Notes: generated by a model not told the origin, from the sequence alone. A stretch of DNA of 35,341 nt from JAPLDP01 sp964628285 (GCA_964628285.1 CAZVNP010000033.1:1-35341); one strand, 5' to 3'; counted from the stretch's first letter, positions 7,996 through 17,180 are shown. Made by a program: numbers and translations.

Positions 7996-9723
7996 TTAAA
8001 AAGCGTAGGAGGCACCGATTAAAAAATTGAATTTCTGGCTCACATAATTATTCCATTCGGCATACCTCACATTTAAAATGTTATTCAGGTCGACGAAGGC
8101 AGAGAGGTTTTTAAGGATATGGTATTCGAGTCCGCAGCTTGCGTCAATGAAGCCTTTCAGCTTCCTGGCGACGACGTCACCGGCCGTATTGAATGTCCTG
8201 GCATAAGAGGGACCATAGGTTTTTACACCGGCGTATATGAGAAATTTATCCCTGATGGCATAGCTGCCTGTCAGCGAGATGTCGTAGGGACGTGCCTGCC
8301 ATGGTTTCTGCTCCTTGTCGGTGAAATATTGATAAAGTCCCGCTGACAGCAGGATATGAAGCTTTTCGGAGAGCGAATAGCTGATATCGGCCTTGCCGCA
8401 GATCTCTTTGACATCGTCATACACCACTGTAAACTGGTTGTTCAGCTCCTTGTTGCGCACAGTGCTGGTATCGTTGACGAAGAAAGGCATCCGGCTGATG
8501 AAGGAACTGGACGCCGACGCATTGTAGTCGACATTTTTCCCGATATGACCGTTGATGCCGCCGTAAAATTTAAAGCGGTCCCTGGTATAGTCCAGGGGTA
8601 TGGTCGAAATGATGTATGGGTTTGAGTCGCTCAGATTGTAAAAGCTGTTTTTATAAATTTCACCGGAAATTCCTGCGTAAACCTGCAGGATTTCATCCAC
8701 CACCCTGATCCTTAGTTCGGCCAGGGGATAAAGGTAAGCTTGTGAAGAGGTATCCATCCTGAATGATGCCTTCAGTCCGATGTACAGGGTATATTCATTG
8801 AAGGAGGTCTCGAGATAGGGTTGGAGCGAGAAGATACCCGATCCTGACACCGTGAGGCTGTCGACATCATGGTAGTAATCGAAGTCAGCGGTAAGCCCTA
8901 TTGTTTGTTTGTCGACGGACCGGATGAATTTGACCGCCTTATCCAGTGACAGATCCATTTTAAAACGATGCTCCAAAGTCTGATAACGGTCGGTCAGGTA
9001 ATGGTAGCCGATACCGATGCTATGGTTCAGCCTGGAAGCATCGGTGTAGTTGCTGGTGTAACGCACACCCGCACCGATATTGATGAAGCGTTGCCTGAGC
9101 TGCTCCTCCGACACATCGAAGAGCTCGGCCTTGTTTTGGTCATAACCATAAAAATGAACCACCTGACGGTCAAAGGAGAAGTCGCCTGCGAGGGTATGGT
9201 TCTGAAAATAACGTTCGGCTTCCAGCCCGGCTTCATTATTACTGTGGCTGCTGTTGGGATAGCCTTTCATGGCTCCCGATGAAAGATGCCTGAAATGGAT
9301 ACCGAGGCTGTGGGTCGGTGACCGCAGTGTGCCGGCATGGAATTCCAGATAGGGAGTCAGGTAATTGCCGAATCCGAAACGTATGTCATTACGCAGGAGA
9401 CCTTTCAGCGAATCACCGCTCATCGCCAGGGGGGTGATGGGCTGAAGTTCAAAGGAGGTCGCAACGGGCGTGGAATGGATAGAGTAAAGCGGTTCTTTTT
9501 TACTTTGGATGATCTCCGGTATTTTGGGGTTGATGTTTATCTTTGACGCCTCCGAGATGGTCGGATTATAGGGTGCCACCACAGTGATTTCTTCATTGTA
9601 AGGCTGATTCTGCGCCATCAGCGGCGTGAAAGGCATCATGCAGACCATCACCGCGGTCATGATCAGCAGCAGCCCGTGTGATTCTTTTTTCGTGATGGTA
9701 TGATAGGATTTCATCTCTTTCAC
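7996..9723 (-). CDS. TonB-receptor-like beta-barrel protein without plug
   Basis: A 575-residue protein with an N-terminal signal sequence (MVCMMPFTPLMAQ). The mature N-terminus has the segment EEITVVAPYNPTISEASKIN, which recurs in a Bacteroidota family annotated as TonB-dependent-receptor-like. The rest is made of amphipathic strands with D..YY and GxGYHY patterns, and the C-terminus reads FNLIGASYAF-like with a terminal phenylalanine, typical of outer-membrane barrels. At 575 residues it is too short for a full TonB-dependent receptor, and I see no plug domain. It follows the large TPR gene by 4 bp on the same strand, so the two probably work together at the envelope. The substrate is unknown. 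Confidence 0.65.
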   Translation of the reverse strand: MKEMKSYHTITKKESHGLLLIMTAVMVCMMPFTPLMAQNQPYNEEITVVAPYNPTISEASKININPKIPEIIQSKKEPLYSIHSTPVATSFELQPITPLAMSGDSLKGLLRNDIRFGFGNYLTPYLEFHAGTLRSPTHSLGIHFRHLSSGAMKGYPNSSHSNNEAGLEAERYFQNHTLAGDFSFDRQVVHFYGYDQNKAELFDVSEEQLRQRFINIGAGVRYTSNYTDASRLNHSIGIGYHYLTDRYQTLEHRFKMDLSLDKAVKFIRSVDKQTIGLTADFDYYHDVDSLTVSGSGIFSLQPYLETSFNEYTLYIGLKASFRMDTSSQAYLYPLAELRIRVVDEILQVYAGISGEIYKNSFYNLSDSNPYIISTIPLDYTRDRFKFYGGINGHIGKNVDYNASASSSFISRMPFFVNDTSTVRNKELNNQFTVVYDDVKEICGKADISYSLSEKLHILLSAGLYQYFTDKEQKPWQARPYDISLTGSYAIRDKFLIYAGVKTYGPSYARTFNTAGDVVARKLKGFIDASCGLEYHILKNLSAFVDLNNILNVRYAEWNNYVSQKFNFLIGASYAF

Positions 9724-9727
9724 TTTC

Positions 9728-12700
9728 TTACGGTTTTGGTCTCAGGGTGTCCTGTGCCTTTTCACCGGCCACGATGGCATCCAGCTTTTGCTGGGCCACA
9801 CGTTTCAGATCATCACCTTCATAATTATCGATGATGCTTTGGAGTGTCTGTTTGGCCTGAAAGGCATTATCCATTTTTAAATAGTTATCAGCCAGCAGGA
9901 TGAATCCTCTGGCCACCCAGTAATCATATTGTGAATATTGATTCACCAGTGTGAATGACTCTTTTTCTGCCTCTTTATAATTGCCGTCTTCATACAGCAT
10001 GTCGGCCAGATCATACTGTGCTTCGGCGGCCATCTCACCCTGGCTCAGCTCGCATGTTTTTTTGAATTCAGCCGAGGCCATGGCATGGTCATTCAGGGCC
10101 ATGGCGGCGCGTCCCTTGGTGAAATGGGCCTCCACGGCGTCATCGTCGCCTTCGGTGTCCTTCGCCAGGATACGGGTGGCGGCGTCAATAGCTTCCGCAT
10201 AGTCACCGAGAAGATATTGACAAAGCATCTGTCCCCGCAGTGACGCCATGATATTCGAATTCCTTACCGCTCCCTCACCCAGGTTGGTATAATCATTCAG
10301 AGCCCCGTAGTAATCTTTCATCTCAAATCTGATGGCTGCGGCCTTGGCCAGCGCATTCTCGGTGAACAGGGACGGGGGCTGGTTGATGACGAAATCATAG
10401 CCCTGCAGGGCTTTTGTCAGGTCATTGGCTTTCAGGGCACATTCGGCCATGTAATACCACGCATTCGTGATAAAGGCACCGGTGGGGAAACGGGTGGCAT
10501 AGCTTTCAAAACCGGCCGATGCTTTGGCACAGTCACCTTTCATGTACAGGTTCTCGCTGGCGGTATAGGTGATTGAATCCTGCTGGGCCAGGGAGTGATC
10601 GGCGAAGGGTAGCTTGTCGGCATAAGCGAAATAGTCATCCACACGGTTCATGTTCACATAGATGTTTCTGAGGCTTTCAAGGGCTTCCTTCGACTCTTCC
10701 GAGCCGGGATAGGTCTCGATGACCTTTTTAAGGGTCTGTATAGCCAGGTCGTTTTCGTTGCTGTTGTAATAGATCAGGCCGGTCTTCAGGAGTGCCTTCC
10801 TGATATACCTGCCCGAAGGGTACTTGTCGGTGATGGTCTTGAAGACAGCGAGGGCTTTCTCATCGTCATTGAGCAGGAGCCAGGTCATGGCCAGCTCGTA
10901 GAGGGCATCCTGAGTGTAAACCGACGTGGGGTAACGCTGCAGGAACGTTTGCAACAGGGACGCTTTCCTGTCAAAGGCTCCCTTGCCGCCGGCAGCCATG
11001 GCGGTCTGATAGAAACCGTAATCCGAGCCGGGACCACCACGCTGTACAGCCTGGTCATAATACATCAACGCATCATCGTACTTCTTGTCGATAAAATAAT
11101 CATCACCCAGACGAAGGAAGGCGTCGGTGACCAGCGCCGGATTATCGGACGGTTTGTCGGTGAATCTCCTGAAATAGACGGCCGACTGACCGTAGTCATT
11201 CTGCCGGTAATAAACGTACCCCATGTCATAGTTGATCACGCACGCCAGGCCGGTCTGCGAAGCTCCGGGACTGGAGAGGAATTTTTTGTAGTAATCAACG
11301 GCAAATTCAAAGGAGGACAGCCTGAAGTATGATTCCCCTATCCAGTAATAGCAGTAAGCCGTATAGACTTTGTCGTAATTGTATTCGAGTGATTTCCTGA
11401 ACAGTTTGATGGCCTCGAAATAATCCCTGTCGTTAAACAGTTCAACGCCGTGGTTAAAGGCTATTTTCTGGCATGCGGCGAGCAGCTTGTCATCCTTGGT
11501 TCTGATCTTCTCGATGGTTTCGAGGGCCTCTTTGTAGTTTTTTGTAGATGTGAAAAGGCTGACGAGGTATGCGTAGGCTTCGTCAGTGCGTCTGGAGTCG
11601 GGATAATCGGCGATATACTGCCGTAACGCATTGATGGCCTGGTTATAGGGATCGTATGACAGCTCATAGGTCAGCTTGGCATAGTTGAAGAGGGCATCCT
11701 CCTGTATCGACTGGTCGGAACCATACTTATAGGCTGACAGAAAAGCATTGAGGGCAAATTTTTTCTCACCGGTCATGATGTAACAATACCCCAGATGGTA
11801 AAAGGCGCTCTGAGCAACGGAATCGGACGGTGTGGTGGTTTTCTGGAAAGCTCTGATGGCCTGTTCATAGTCACCGGTGGCATAATAGCAGTAGGCGAGC
11901 TCATACCAGTCGTCACGTGTTATTTTGTTTTTATATCCCGAGGTGTATTCTTCAAGAAGGGAAAGCGCATCGCCGTATCTGCCCGTTTTGAAATAAGCCT
12001 CCGCCACCACACGCTGCAATCCGGCATTGCGCTTATTGTTTTGATCACCGGGAAGGGTGGCGGAAGCTTGTATGACATCATCATATTTGCCCTGCAGGTA
12101 ATAGATGTTAAGGAGGTAGTAAGGGATGATATGACGGTATGTCGGGTTATCAGCCAGTTTGTTGAAGCCTTTGAGAGCCGTTTCCAGTTCGCCGTTCACA
12201 TAGGCGATGTGCGAATAATAATAGGTGGCGGGTGCGGTATAGGGCGAAGGGCTGTCCATGATCTCATAAAAGGTCTTCATTGCGTCATCGTATTGTTTCT
12301 CCCGCATCTGGCTGTAACCTTTTTTGAAATAGAGCTCAGCCACTTTATCATTGGACAGGTGGCGCAGGTCGACCTTTTTGAAATAAGCCAGGGCGCTGTT
12401 GTATTTCCTGTCACGGTAGTACAGCTTTCCCAGCTCGAAATAAACCATCTGCACCTTCGAACTCTGGGGATAGCGGGCGATGAAATGCTCGAGCAGGTAG
12501 CCGGCATCTTCATGGTTCAGCTCGTTGGCGCTCAGAGCGACATAGTACTCAGAGAGAAGGGCTATGGAATAAAGGTCGGCAGATGTGGCGGCAGCCAGCT
12601 TTGAAAAGAGCTCCCCGGCAGCATTATACTGTCCTTTGCTCAACAGGTTGAGGCCGGAATAGAAAGAAGCTTCAGGACCCCGGTAACGCATCGTCTGCTG

Positions 12701-12775
12701 TGCCATGACCGCGGGGGAGGACGTCAGGGCCATCAGGATGGAGAAAGAGAAGAACACACGATACATCTTGTTCAT
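9728..12775 (-). CDS. large tetratricopeptide-repeat envelope protein
   Basis: A 1015-residue protein with a signal peptide (about residues 1-25, ending AVMAQQ). It consists almost entirely of tetratricopeptide repeats. Typical units have the A..YF.K.D..H/P pattern, such as YNSALAYFKKVDLRHLSNDK, YEQAIRAFQKTTTPSDS and DLAIQTLKKVIETYPGSEES. Several units resemble the BamD/YbgF/CpoB type (YPxSxxxxxAxYxLG). Such proteins scaffold envelope complexes in the periplasm. It is the first gene of a two-gene operon with the barrel protein, and the pair is conserved in Bacteroidota, but I know of no experimentally defined role. Confidence 0.85.
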   Translation of the reverse strand: MNKMYRVFFSFSILMALTSSPAVMAQQTMRYRGPEASFYSGLNLLSKGQYNAAGELFSKLAAATSADLYSIALLSEYYVALSANELNHEDAGYLLEHFIARYPQSSKVQMVYFELGKLYYRDRKYNSALAYFKKVDLRHLSNDKVAELYFKKGYSQMREKQYDDAMKTFYEIMDSPSPYTAPATYYYSHIAYVNGELETALKGFNKLADNPTYRHIIPYYLLNIYYLQGKYDDVIQASATLPGDQNNKRNAGLQRVVAEAYFKTGRYGDALSLLEEYTSGYKNKITRDDWYELAYCYYATGDYEQAIRAFQKTTTPSDSVAQSAFYHLGYCYIMTGEKKFALNAFLSAYKYGSDQSIQEDALFNYAKLTYELSYDPYNQAINALRQYIADYPDSRRTDEAYAYLVSLFTSTKNYKEALETIEKIRTKDDKLLAACQKIAFNHGVELFNDRDYFEAIKLFRKSLEYNYDKVYTAYCYYWIGESYFRLSSFEFAVDYYKKFLSSPGASQTGLACVINYDMGYVYYRQNDYGQSAVYFRRFTDKPSDNPALVTDAFLRLGDDYFIDKKYDDALMYYDQAVQRGGPGSDYGFYQTAMAAGGKGAFDRKASLLQTFLQRYPTSVYTQDALYELAMTWLLLNDDEKALAVFKTITDKYPSGRYIRKALLKTGLIYYNSNENDLAIQTLKKVIETYPGSEESKEALESLRNIYVNMNRVDDYFAYADKLPFADHSLAQQDSITYTASENLYMKGDCAKASAGFESYATRFPTGAFITNAWYYMAECALKANDLTKALQGYDFVINQPPSLFTENALAKAAAIRFEMKDYYGALNDYTNLGEGAVRNSNIMASLRGQMLCQYLLGDYAEAIDAATRILAKDTEGDDDAVEAHFTKGRAAMALNDHAMASAEFKKTCELSQGEMAAEAQYDLADMLYEDGNYKEAEKESFTLVNQYSQYDYWVARGFILLADNYLKMDNAFQAKQTLQSIIDNYEGDDLKRVAQQKLDAIVAGEKAQDTLRPKP

Positions 12776-12937
12776 GGAGCGATCTTGAAAACAGCTTAAA
12801 AATAAGGGTAATTTTTCTATGATACAGGACGCCCGGGTATAGTTATTAACATGGGATATTTAACATCTTAACGTTGAAGTGGTGCAGTTATTTTAATAAA
12901 GTTGAAATGGCCCTGTGGGAGCCCACCTAAAAAAAGT

Positions 12938-12945
12938 TATTTTTG
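12938..12945 (+). promoter_or_regulatory. possible -7 box before the Asp-box lipoprotein
   Basis: TATTTTTG matches TAnnTTTG and lies 36 bp before the ATG at 12981. No good -33 element is seen. The short palindrome GTGGGAGCCCAC lies just upstream (about 12916-12927). Confidence 0.35.
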
Positions 12946-12980
12946 AAAATTATTAGCCAAAAAATAATCAAACATTTATC

Positions 12981-14060
12981 ATGAAAACAAAAAAGACACT
13001 GAATTTGCTTTTTATGAGTGTTGCTATCATCCTCATTGTCATGGCTTCCGGATGCAAGAAAGACAATGAGGAACAGCCGATTATACCGGACTATGCCTGG
13101 GTGGTAGGCAATATGGACAGTACCGGTTACGCATTGATCCTCTTCACTCCCGACGGTGGTGACACCTGGGTGAGGCAGGGTGAAGGCTCGGCCGCCCTGC
13201 AGGGCATCGATCTCTATGATGTATGGGCCGTCGATACCTCCGTTGTGTGGGCTGTGGGAATGAGTAACACTGTTCTGAAGACCACCGACGGCGGCGTCAC
13301 ATGGAACCGCATGAGCGTTCCGCAGGACCGTCATGCCACCGAGTTGTATTCGGTCTCTCTGGCTGCGCCCGGCGACATCTGGGTCAGCGGATCCGATGGC
13401 AGAGTATATCACTCCAAGAATGACGGCGTGACATGGACCATATTTGATACCAGTTTCTTTCATAACGGCCTGATGCAGGGTATACATGCCGTTACTTCAG
13501 ACATAACATATGTCACCGGGGGCGTTCCGGGCGAAGCAAGTAATTTAAAAGGCTTCATCGCACGTACTTTGGATGGAGGCCAGACATGGGATTCCATCGT
13601 CCCTGAAAATGATTATAACCGGAATGAATGGATAGGTGTCAAATCATCCGATGCGGATCATGTCGTCATCTATGGCGGGCGGTCACATTATGTTTTCACC
13701 ACGGATGGAGGACAATCCTGGGTCAATGATTCGGTTCCCAACACCGGCGGTACAGGAGGTGCCGATATCAACTGCCTGACCATGCTCGATGCACTCACGT
13801 GGTGGGGCGCCTTTGATTATGACGGCATTTTTATCACAACCAACGGCGGGGCTTCGTGGACCAAACAAACATCGGTGGGACCCGGCGCCATGTGGCTCTT
13901 CGGCATCGATTACTATGACAGGGACCACGCCGTCATCGTCGCGCAAAGCAGCGTGTCGCTGACAGGTAAGATCATGAAAACATCCAACGGCGGTGACCTG
14001 TGGGAACTGAAATACCTCGCCAGGACATGGCTGAACAAGGTGTCGTTTATTAAGAAATAG
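12981..14060 (+). CDS. Asp-box (BNR/Ycf48-like) beta-propeller lipoprotein
   Basis: A 359-residue protein with a lipoprotein signal peptide: the hydrophobic stretch ends at the lipobox MASGC (Cys near residue 25), followed by KKDNEE. The mature part contains at least seven Asp-box motifs (S/T-x-D/N-G-G-x-T/S-W): TPDGGDTW, TTDGGVTW, SKNDGVTW, TLDGGQTW, TTDGGQSW, TTNGGASW and TSNGGDLW. Repeating W-V-G/A-V-G segments between them fit a seven-bladed propeller of the Ycf48/Hcf136 or BNR type. Such folds act in binding or in assembly of other proteins. There is no sialidase RIP motif or catalytic set, so an enzymatic role is unlikely. It appears to be a single gene. Confidence 0.8.
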   Translation: MKTKKTLNLLFMSVAIILIVMASGCKKDNEEQPIIPDYAWVVGNMDSTGYALILFTPDGGDTWVRQGEGSAALQGIDLYDVWAVDTSVVWAVGMSNTVLKTTDGGVTWNRMSVPQDRHATELYSVSLAAPGDIWVSGSDGRVYHSKNDGVTWTIFDTSFFHNGLMQGIHAVTSDITYVTGGVPGEASNLKGFIARTLDGGQTWDSIVPENDYNRNEWIGVKSSDADHVVIYGGRSHYVFTTDGGQSWVNDSVPNTGGTGGADINCLTMLDALTWWGAFDYDGIFITTNGGASWTKQTSVGPGAMWLFGIDYYDRDHAVIVAQSSVSLTGKIMKTSNGGDLWELKYLARTWLNKVSFIKK

Positions 14061-14076
14061 TTATCCGGATGACTGC

Positions 14077-14131
14077 ATGGTTCAATTGTTAAGAATCATA
14101 TTGTTATAGTGCTATATTGTCATATTGTTAG
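14077..14131. repeat. dispersed intergenic repeat, copy A (8-bp word ATATTGTT)
   Basis: A 55-bp element ending in four octamers: ATATTGTT, ATAGTGCT, ATATTGTC, ATATTGTT. It matches copy B at 14858-14912 with about eight differences, all of them transitions. It lies upstream of the permease remnant, and copy B lies just downstream. A related copy is at 34244-34287. The 10-bp direct repeat TTATCCGGAT occurs at 14061-14070 and 14248-14257, bracketing this intergenic region. Confidence 0.8.
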
Positions 14132-14172
14132 AGGCGAAAATCCAAACACATTCCTCTTTTCCCCAAACGAAT

Positions 14173-14205
14173 CAGCACATCAGCACATCAGATAATCGGC
14201 TAATT
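14173..14205. repeat. dispersed intergenic repeat, second module (8-bp word CAGCACAT)
   Basis: Octamers run CAGCACAT, CAGCACAT, CAGATAAT, CGGCTAAT. The same module follows the ATATTGTT module upstream of hdrB (34320-34353: CAGCACAT, TGGCACAT, TAACTAAT, CGGCACAT). The two-module order is therefore conserved between sites about 20 kb apart. Confidence 0.75.
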
Positions 14206-14274
14206 AGCTCAATTATAGTGTAACATTCAGGAATATTTATAGTCTATTTATCCGGATCACCGATCATCCTTACC

Positions 14275-14851
14275 ATGCTCAAAAACTATCTCCTTATTGC
14301 CTTTCGCAATTTGTGGCGGCAGAAGGCTTTTTCGGCCATCAACATCATGGGTCTCGGGATTGGCATGGCGTGTTCAATACTTATACCGATAGCCATGGAT
14401 CTGAAGAAGGATATCCCCGAGATCATTAACAGTTTTATGTATTATAGGATCTTTGGGGTCGTCACGTCGGATGATCATTTTTTTAACGAAGAGATCTGGC
14501 TGGCCGATCCGGCTTTGTGGGACATGTTCACGTTCAAATTTCTCAGGGGTGACCCCCCAGGCACGTTTTTAATGACCTCTTTCTGGGGAATCGCTGCTTA
14601 TTACCCTCCTGTCATTTATCCTGGCCGTGATATTGGTTTATATTTTTCTCCCCGGCTTTAATGTTCTTACTGATAAAACGTTGACTCTCGACTGGTCTGA
14701 CATAAGTGTGACAGGTGGTATGGTCATCATAATCATTTTTGTGGGCGTCGTGTCAGGAAGCTTTCCCGCGTTTTATCCATTCATGACGGTGAGTTCACAG
14801 GTGTTTTGGGCGGCCACACAGAATCCGGTGAATTCATTGAAGTATGAATAA
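14275..14851 (+). pseudogene. remnant of an FtsX/MacB-type ABC transporter permease
   Basis: The ATG at 14275 opens MLKNYLLIAFRNLWRQKAFS, the standard first helix of Bacteroidota ABC permeases of the FtsX/MacB type, which normally have about 780-800 residues. After about 38 residues it jumps to LKKDIPEI with IWLADPALWDMFTFKFLRGD, part of the MacB periplasmic domain. The reading frame then changes: from about 14576 the second frame reads SLLITLLSFILAVILVYIFL and LPGFNVLTDKTLTL, the C-terminal membrane half, and ends at 14851 with NPVNSLKYE, the usual permease C-terminus (NPVxxLRYE). So the beginning, a middle piece and the end survive with at least two internal deletions and a frameshift. Direct repeats flank it (14077-14131 and 14858-14912). 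No ATPase gene is nearby. Confidence 0.85.
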
Positions 14852-14857
14852 AAGGAT

Positions 14858-14912
14858 ATGGCTCAATTACTAAGAATCATATTGTTATAGTGTTGTATTG
14901 TTATATTGTTGA
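14858..14912. repeat. dispersed intergenic repeat, copy B (8-bp word ATATTGTT)
   Basis: This is the direct-orientation copy of 14077-14131, aligned end to end over 55 bp with only transition differences. Octamers are ATATTGTT, ATAGTGTT, GTATTGTT, ATATTGTT. It begins 7 bp after the permease remnant's stop codon. Confidence 0.8.
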
Positions 14913-15215
14913 GAGGTTGGGTTACACTATTGATCTTCAATTCGTAAATAAAGCTCATTTTTACGGTTAGGCGCAATCCGCGTAGATCCGTTGAATCCGT
15001 ATTATCAATGTTCTATAATATTTAGTTGGCCAACAGAAATAAGTTATTAAGTAGTGCCAAAAGAACGCAGAGCCAGGATCTTGCGCTCTCTGCACCTCCT
15101 CTGCGGCGCCCTCTGCGGATAATGAAAAAAGATCCTGAGAAGTTTGGCTATTTCTTTATTCTTCCGACCATTTTACATCGTACTTTAGCTGAATTAATAA
15201 CGCTTAAGTTGTATC
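14913..15215. other. gene-free stretch with decayed word arrays
   Basis: No convincing gene is seen. At 14975-15001 there are three 9-bp words, AATCCGCGT, AGATCCGTT and GAATCCGTA. At 15083-15118 there are three words of 11-12 bp ending CTCTGC (GCGCTCTCTGC, ACCTCCTCTGC, GGCGCCCTCTGC). A fragment AACGCAGAGCC near 15063 resembles the ACGCAG piece at 27977 and is probably another eroded copy. The phosphatase gene starts at 15216; no clear promoter box was found for it. Confidence 0.6.
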
Positions 15216-16100
15216 ATGAAACTAACCATTATACTGCTGCTGGCTGTCGGATTGATCAGTTGCAATTCCCGGAAGGATAAAATGCAGGTTTTGCAGAACC
15301 GTATCGACAGCCTGGAAAAGAAACTTAACTGTTGCCGGAACAGTGAATACCGTTATCAGTCTGTCCTTTGGTATCAGCATTCCCCGGAGATGAAGGCTCT
15401 ATATCTTCAGAGTTATAGTACCGCCAGGAAAGCTCTGGCTTATAACCTTAAACATAAGGCTCAAAGCGAAAAAAAGAATGCCGTGGTGGTTGATATCGAT
15501 GAGACCATTCTTAACAACAGTCCTTATGAAGGATGGCTTTGTGCAACAGACTATGTCTATTCTGATTCCAGCTGGAATGCCTGGGTGCAGGAAACTAAGG
15601 CAGAGCCGTTGCCCGGGACCATTGACTTTTTAAATTATGCTAAAGATCTGGGATGCGAGGTCTTTTACATTTCAAACAGAAAAAACGACCGGCTATTTGA
15701 GCCCACACTGCAGAATCTGAAAAAACTCAATCTTCCGTTCGCCGATGAGAAACATTTATTATTAAAAACGAAAGATGACACAACACTGACCGGAGAAACC
15801 ACCAAGGAAAAAAGACGCCGTAAGATTGAGAAGGAATGGAATTATGAGATTTTGCTTTTATGTGGTGATCAGATGGCAGATTTTGATAAAGCGTTCGATT
15901 TAATAAAGGGAGGTACGGAAGAACAAATTAAGGACAGTTTAAACCGGTATAAAGAGAAATTTGGCAGTCGATTTATCATTATACCTAACCCTATGTATTG
16001 TGATTGGCTGGGACAAATTATTTATGATAATGACAGGAACCATTCATGTTTTCATCTTGACAGTTTAAGAAAGAATAGAATCATTAACTGGAAGAATTGA
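15216..16100 (+). CDS. HAD-superfamily acid phosphatase lipoprotein, e(P4)-like
   Basis: A 294-residue lipoprotein with a short signal peptide and lipobox GLISC (Cys16), so it is anchored at an envelope membrane. HAD motif I is VVDIDETILNN (nucleophile Asp93, acid/base Asp95). Motif II is FYISNR near residue 150; the catalytic lysine lies in TTKEKRRRKI; motif III/IV is LLCGDQMADFDKAF near residue 215. The pattern matches the class C acid phosphatase / lipoprotein e(P4) 5'-nucleotidase family, which removes phosphate from nucleotides and other monoesters outside the cytoplasm. A coiled coil of about 20 residues (LQNRIDSLEKKL) follows the lipid anchor. It is followed 6 bp later by the broken metalloprotease gene. 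Confidence 0.88.
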   Translation: MKLTIILLLAVGLISCNSRKDKMQVLQNRIDSLEKKLNCCRNSEYRYQSVLWYQHSPEMKALYLQSYSTARKALAYNLKHKAQSEKKNAVVVDIDETILNNSPYEGWLCATDYVYSDSSWNAWVQETKAEPLPGTIDFLNYAKDLGCEVFYISNRKNDRLFEPTLQNLKKLNLPFADEKHLLLKTKDDTTLTGETTKEKRRRKIEKEWNYEILLLCGDQMADFDKAFDLIKGGTEEQIKDSLNRYKEKFGSRFIIIPNPMYCDWLGQIIYDNDRNHSCFHLDSLRKNRIINWKN

Positions 16101-16106
16101 TGAATA

Positions 16107-17156
16107 ATGATCTTTAGCATGAGTGCCAATTTGCGCTTTAAAGGTCTGTTGACGGCCATCACATGGTCGGTCCTAATGGCCATAACCTCACCGATGGTGC
16201 AGGCCCAATACACCATCAACAGTGAGTTCGGCAACCTGACCGATTGCGACACGGCGACCTCCGGTATCTTCATCGTGTGGTGGGACAATGACTGGAATTA
16301 TGCTGCCGAGGCGGTGGTGCTGCTCGACAGCATGGACGGTTACAAGGATGACTGCGTTGGTTTTTTGAATATGCAGGATACACTTAATCCTGATGACGGA
16401 TATTTCTATAACATTTACATACACCATCCTGGTGATATCTTCCCCGACGGCTGGGGTCTGGGCCAGGGAACTGATATCTATGATTATCCTTACCTAACCA
16501 TTCCTGCCGGTACTCTCGGCAACTGAGTCAGCGTGGCCCATAAAGCCTTCCATGTGTTCCAGTACAGCTCCAACTCACCGGGATTTGCCTATTCGGGCGA
16601 CAGCCAGTGGTACATCGAAGCGTCGGCGAACTGGTTTGCCGCCATAGAAAATCCGGGCCAGATCACCGACTTCCTGGAGGCCGGGTCACTGGTGCGGTTG
16701 CCGCAGGTGGCCCTGTGGCCGAGTAGTGACGATGAGTACACATTTGAAGTTATCGGTGAAACACAGGGAAGTTATGGTGATCCCTCTTTCTTTCAGGGAA
16801 TGGTGATGATACAGAATGCCATATGGGGTAACTCTTTTCATAAATTGGACATGATCAATGACCTGGAAGGTTCATTGACACCCTATATAACACTTTCGGA
16901 TACAACGGCTTATTTCATTATAGCCTCCATGCCGGCCGTATTTCAGAACGTTGAGCTGACTTATCCGTACGATATGAGGATCACCAAAGGCGATCACACG
17001 TGGATAAAGGATATCATTACTGCGGCTGCGACAAAACGGATCACCGGTCGTTACAATCTGATGGGGCAGAAAACCGGTGAGAAAGATCAGGGCATTCAGA
17101 TCATACGGTACAGCGACGGGACAGCCGCGAAAGTTGTAAACCTTCCTGTCAGATAA
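16107..17156 (+). pseudogene. inactivated exported HExxH-type metalloprotease-like protein
   Basis: The frame from ATG 16107 (or 16119) encodes a signal peptide ending MVQAQ, then a domain with YNIYIHHPGDIFPDGWGLGQ and GTDIYDYPYLTIPAG, and stops at TGA 16524-16526. The same frame continues directly with VSVAHKAFHVFQY, then SQWYIEASANWF, and ends at 17156 with a C-terminal segment (GRYNLMGQKT, KVVNL) resembling a type A type IX secretion sorting domain. The motif HKAFH looks like a zinc-binding HExxH in which the catalytic Glu codon (GAA) became AAA; the Glu in WYIEASANW would be the third zinc ligand of a gluzincin. The fold resembles exported DUF6055-like proteins, but that name is tentative. 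The stop and the lost Glu together mark a dead gene. Confidence 0.75.
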
Positions 17157-17180
17157 TTGTTAAAGAAAAAAAGGATTATT

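Noticed and set aside
11795..12604. 269-codon plus-strand ORF
   Set aside because: It is antisense to the TPR protein; its composition is that of a complementary-strand shadow.
16524..16526. TGA as a selenocysteine or recoded codon
   Set aside because: The catalytic Glu of the zinc motif is lost just downstream, the window shows no other recoded TGA, and no Sec-insertion stem-loop is apparent. A pseudogene is simpler.
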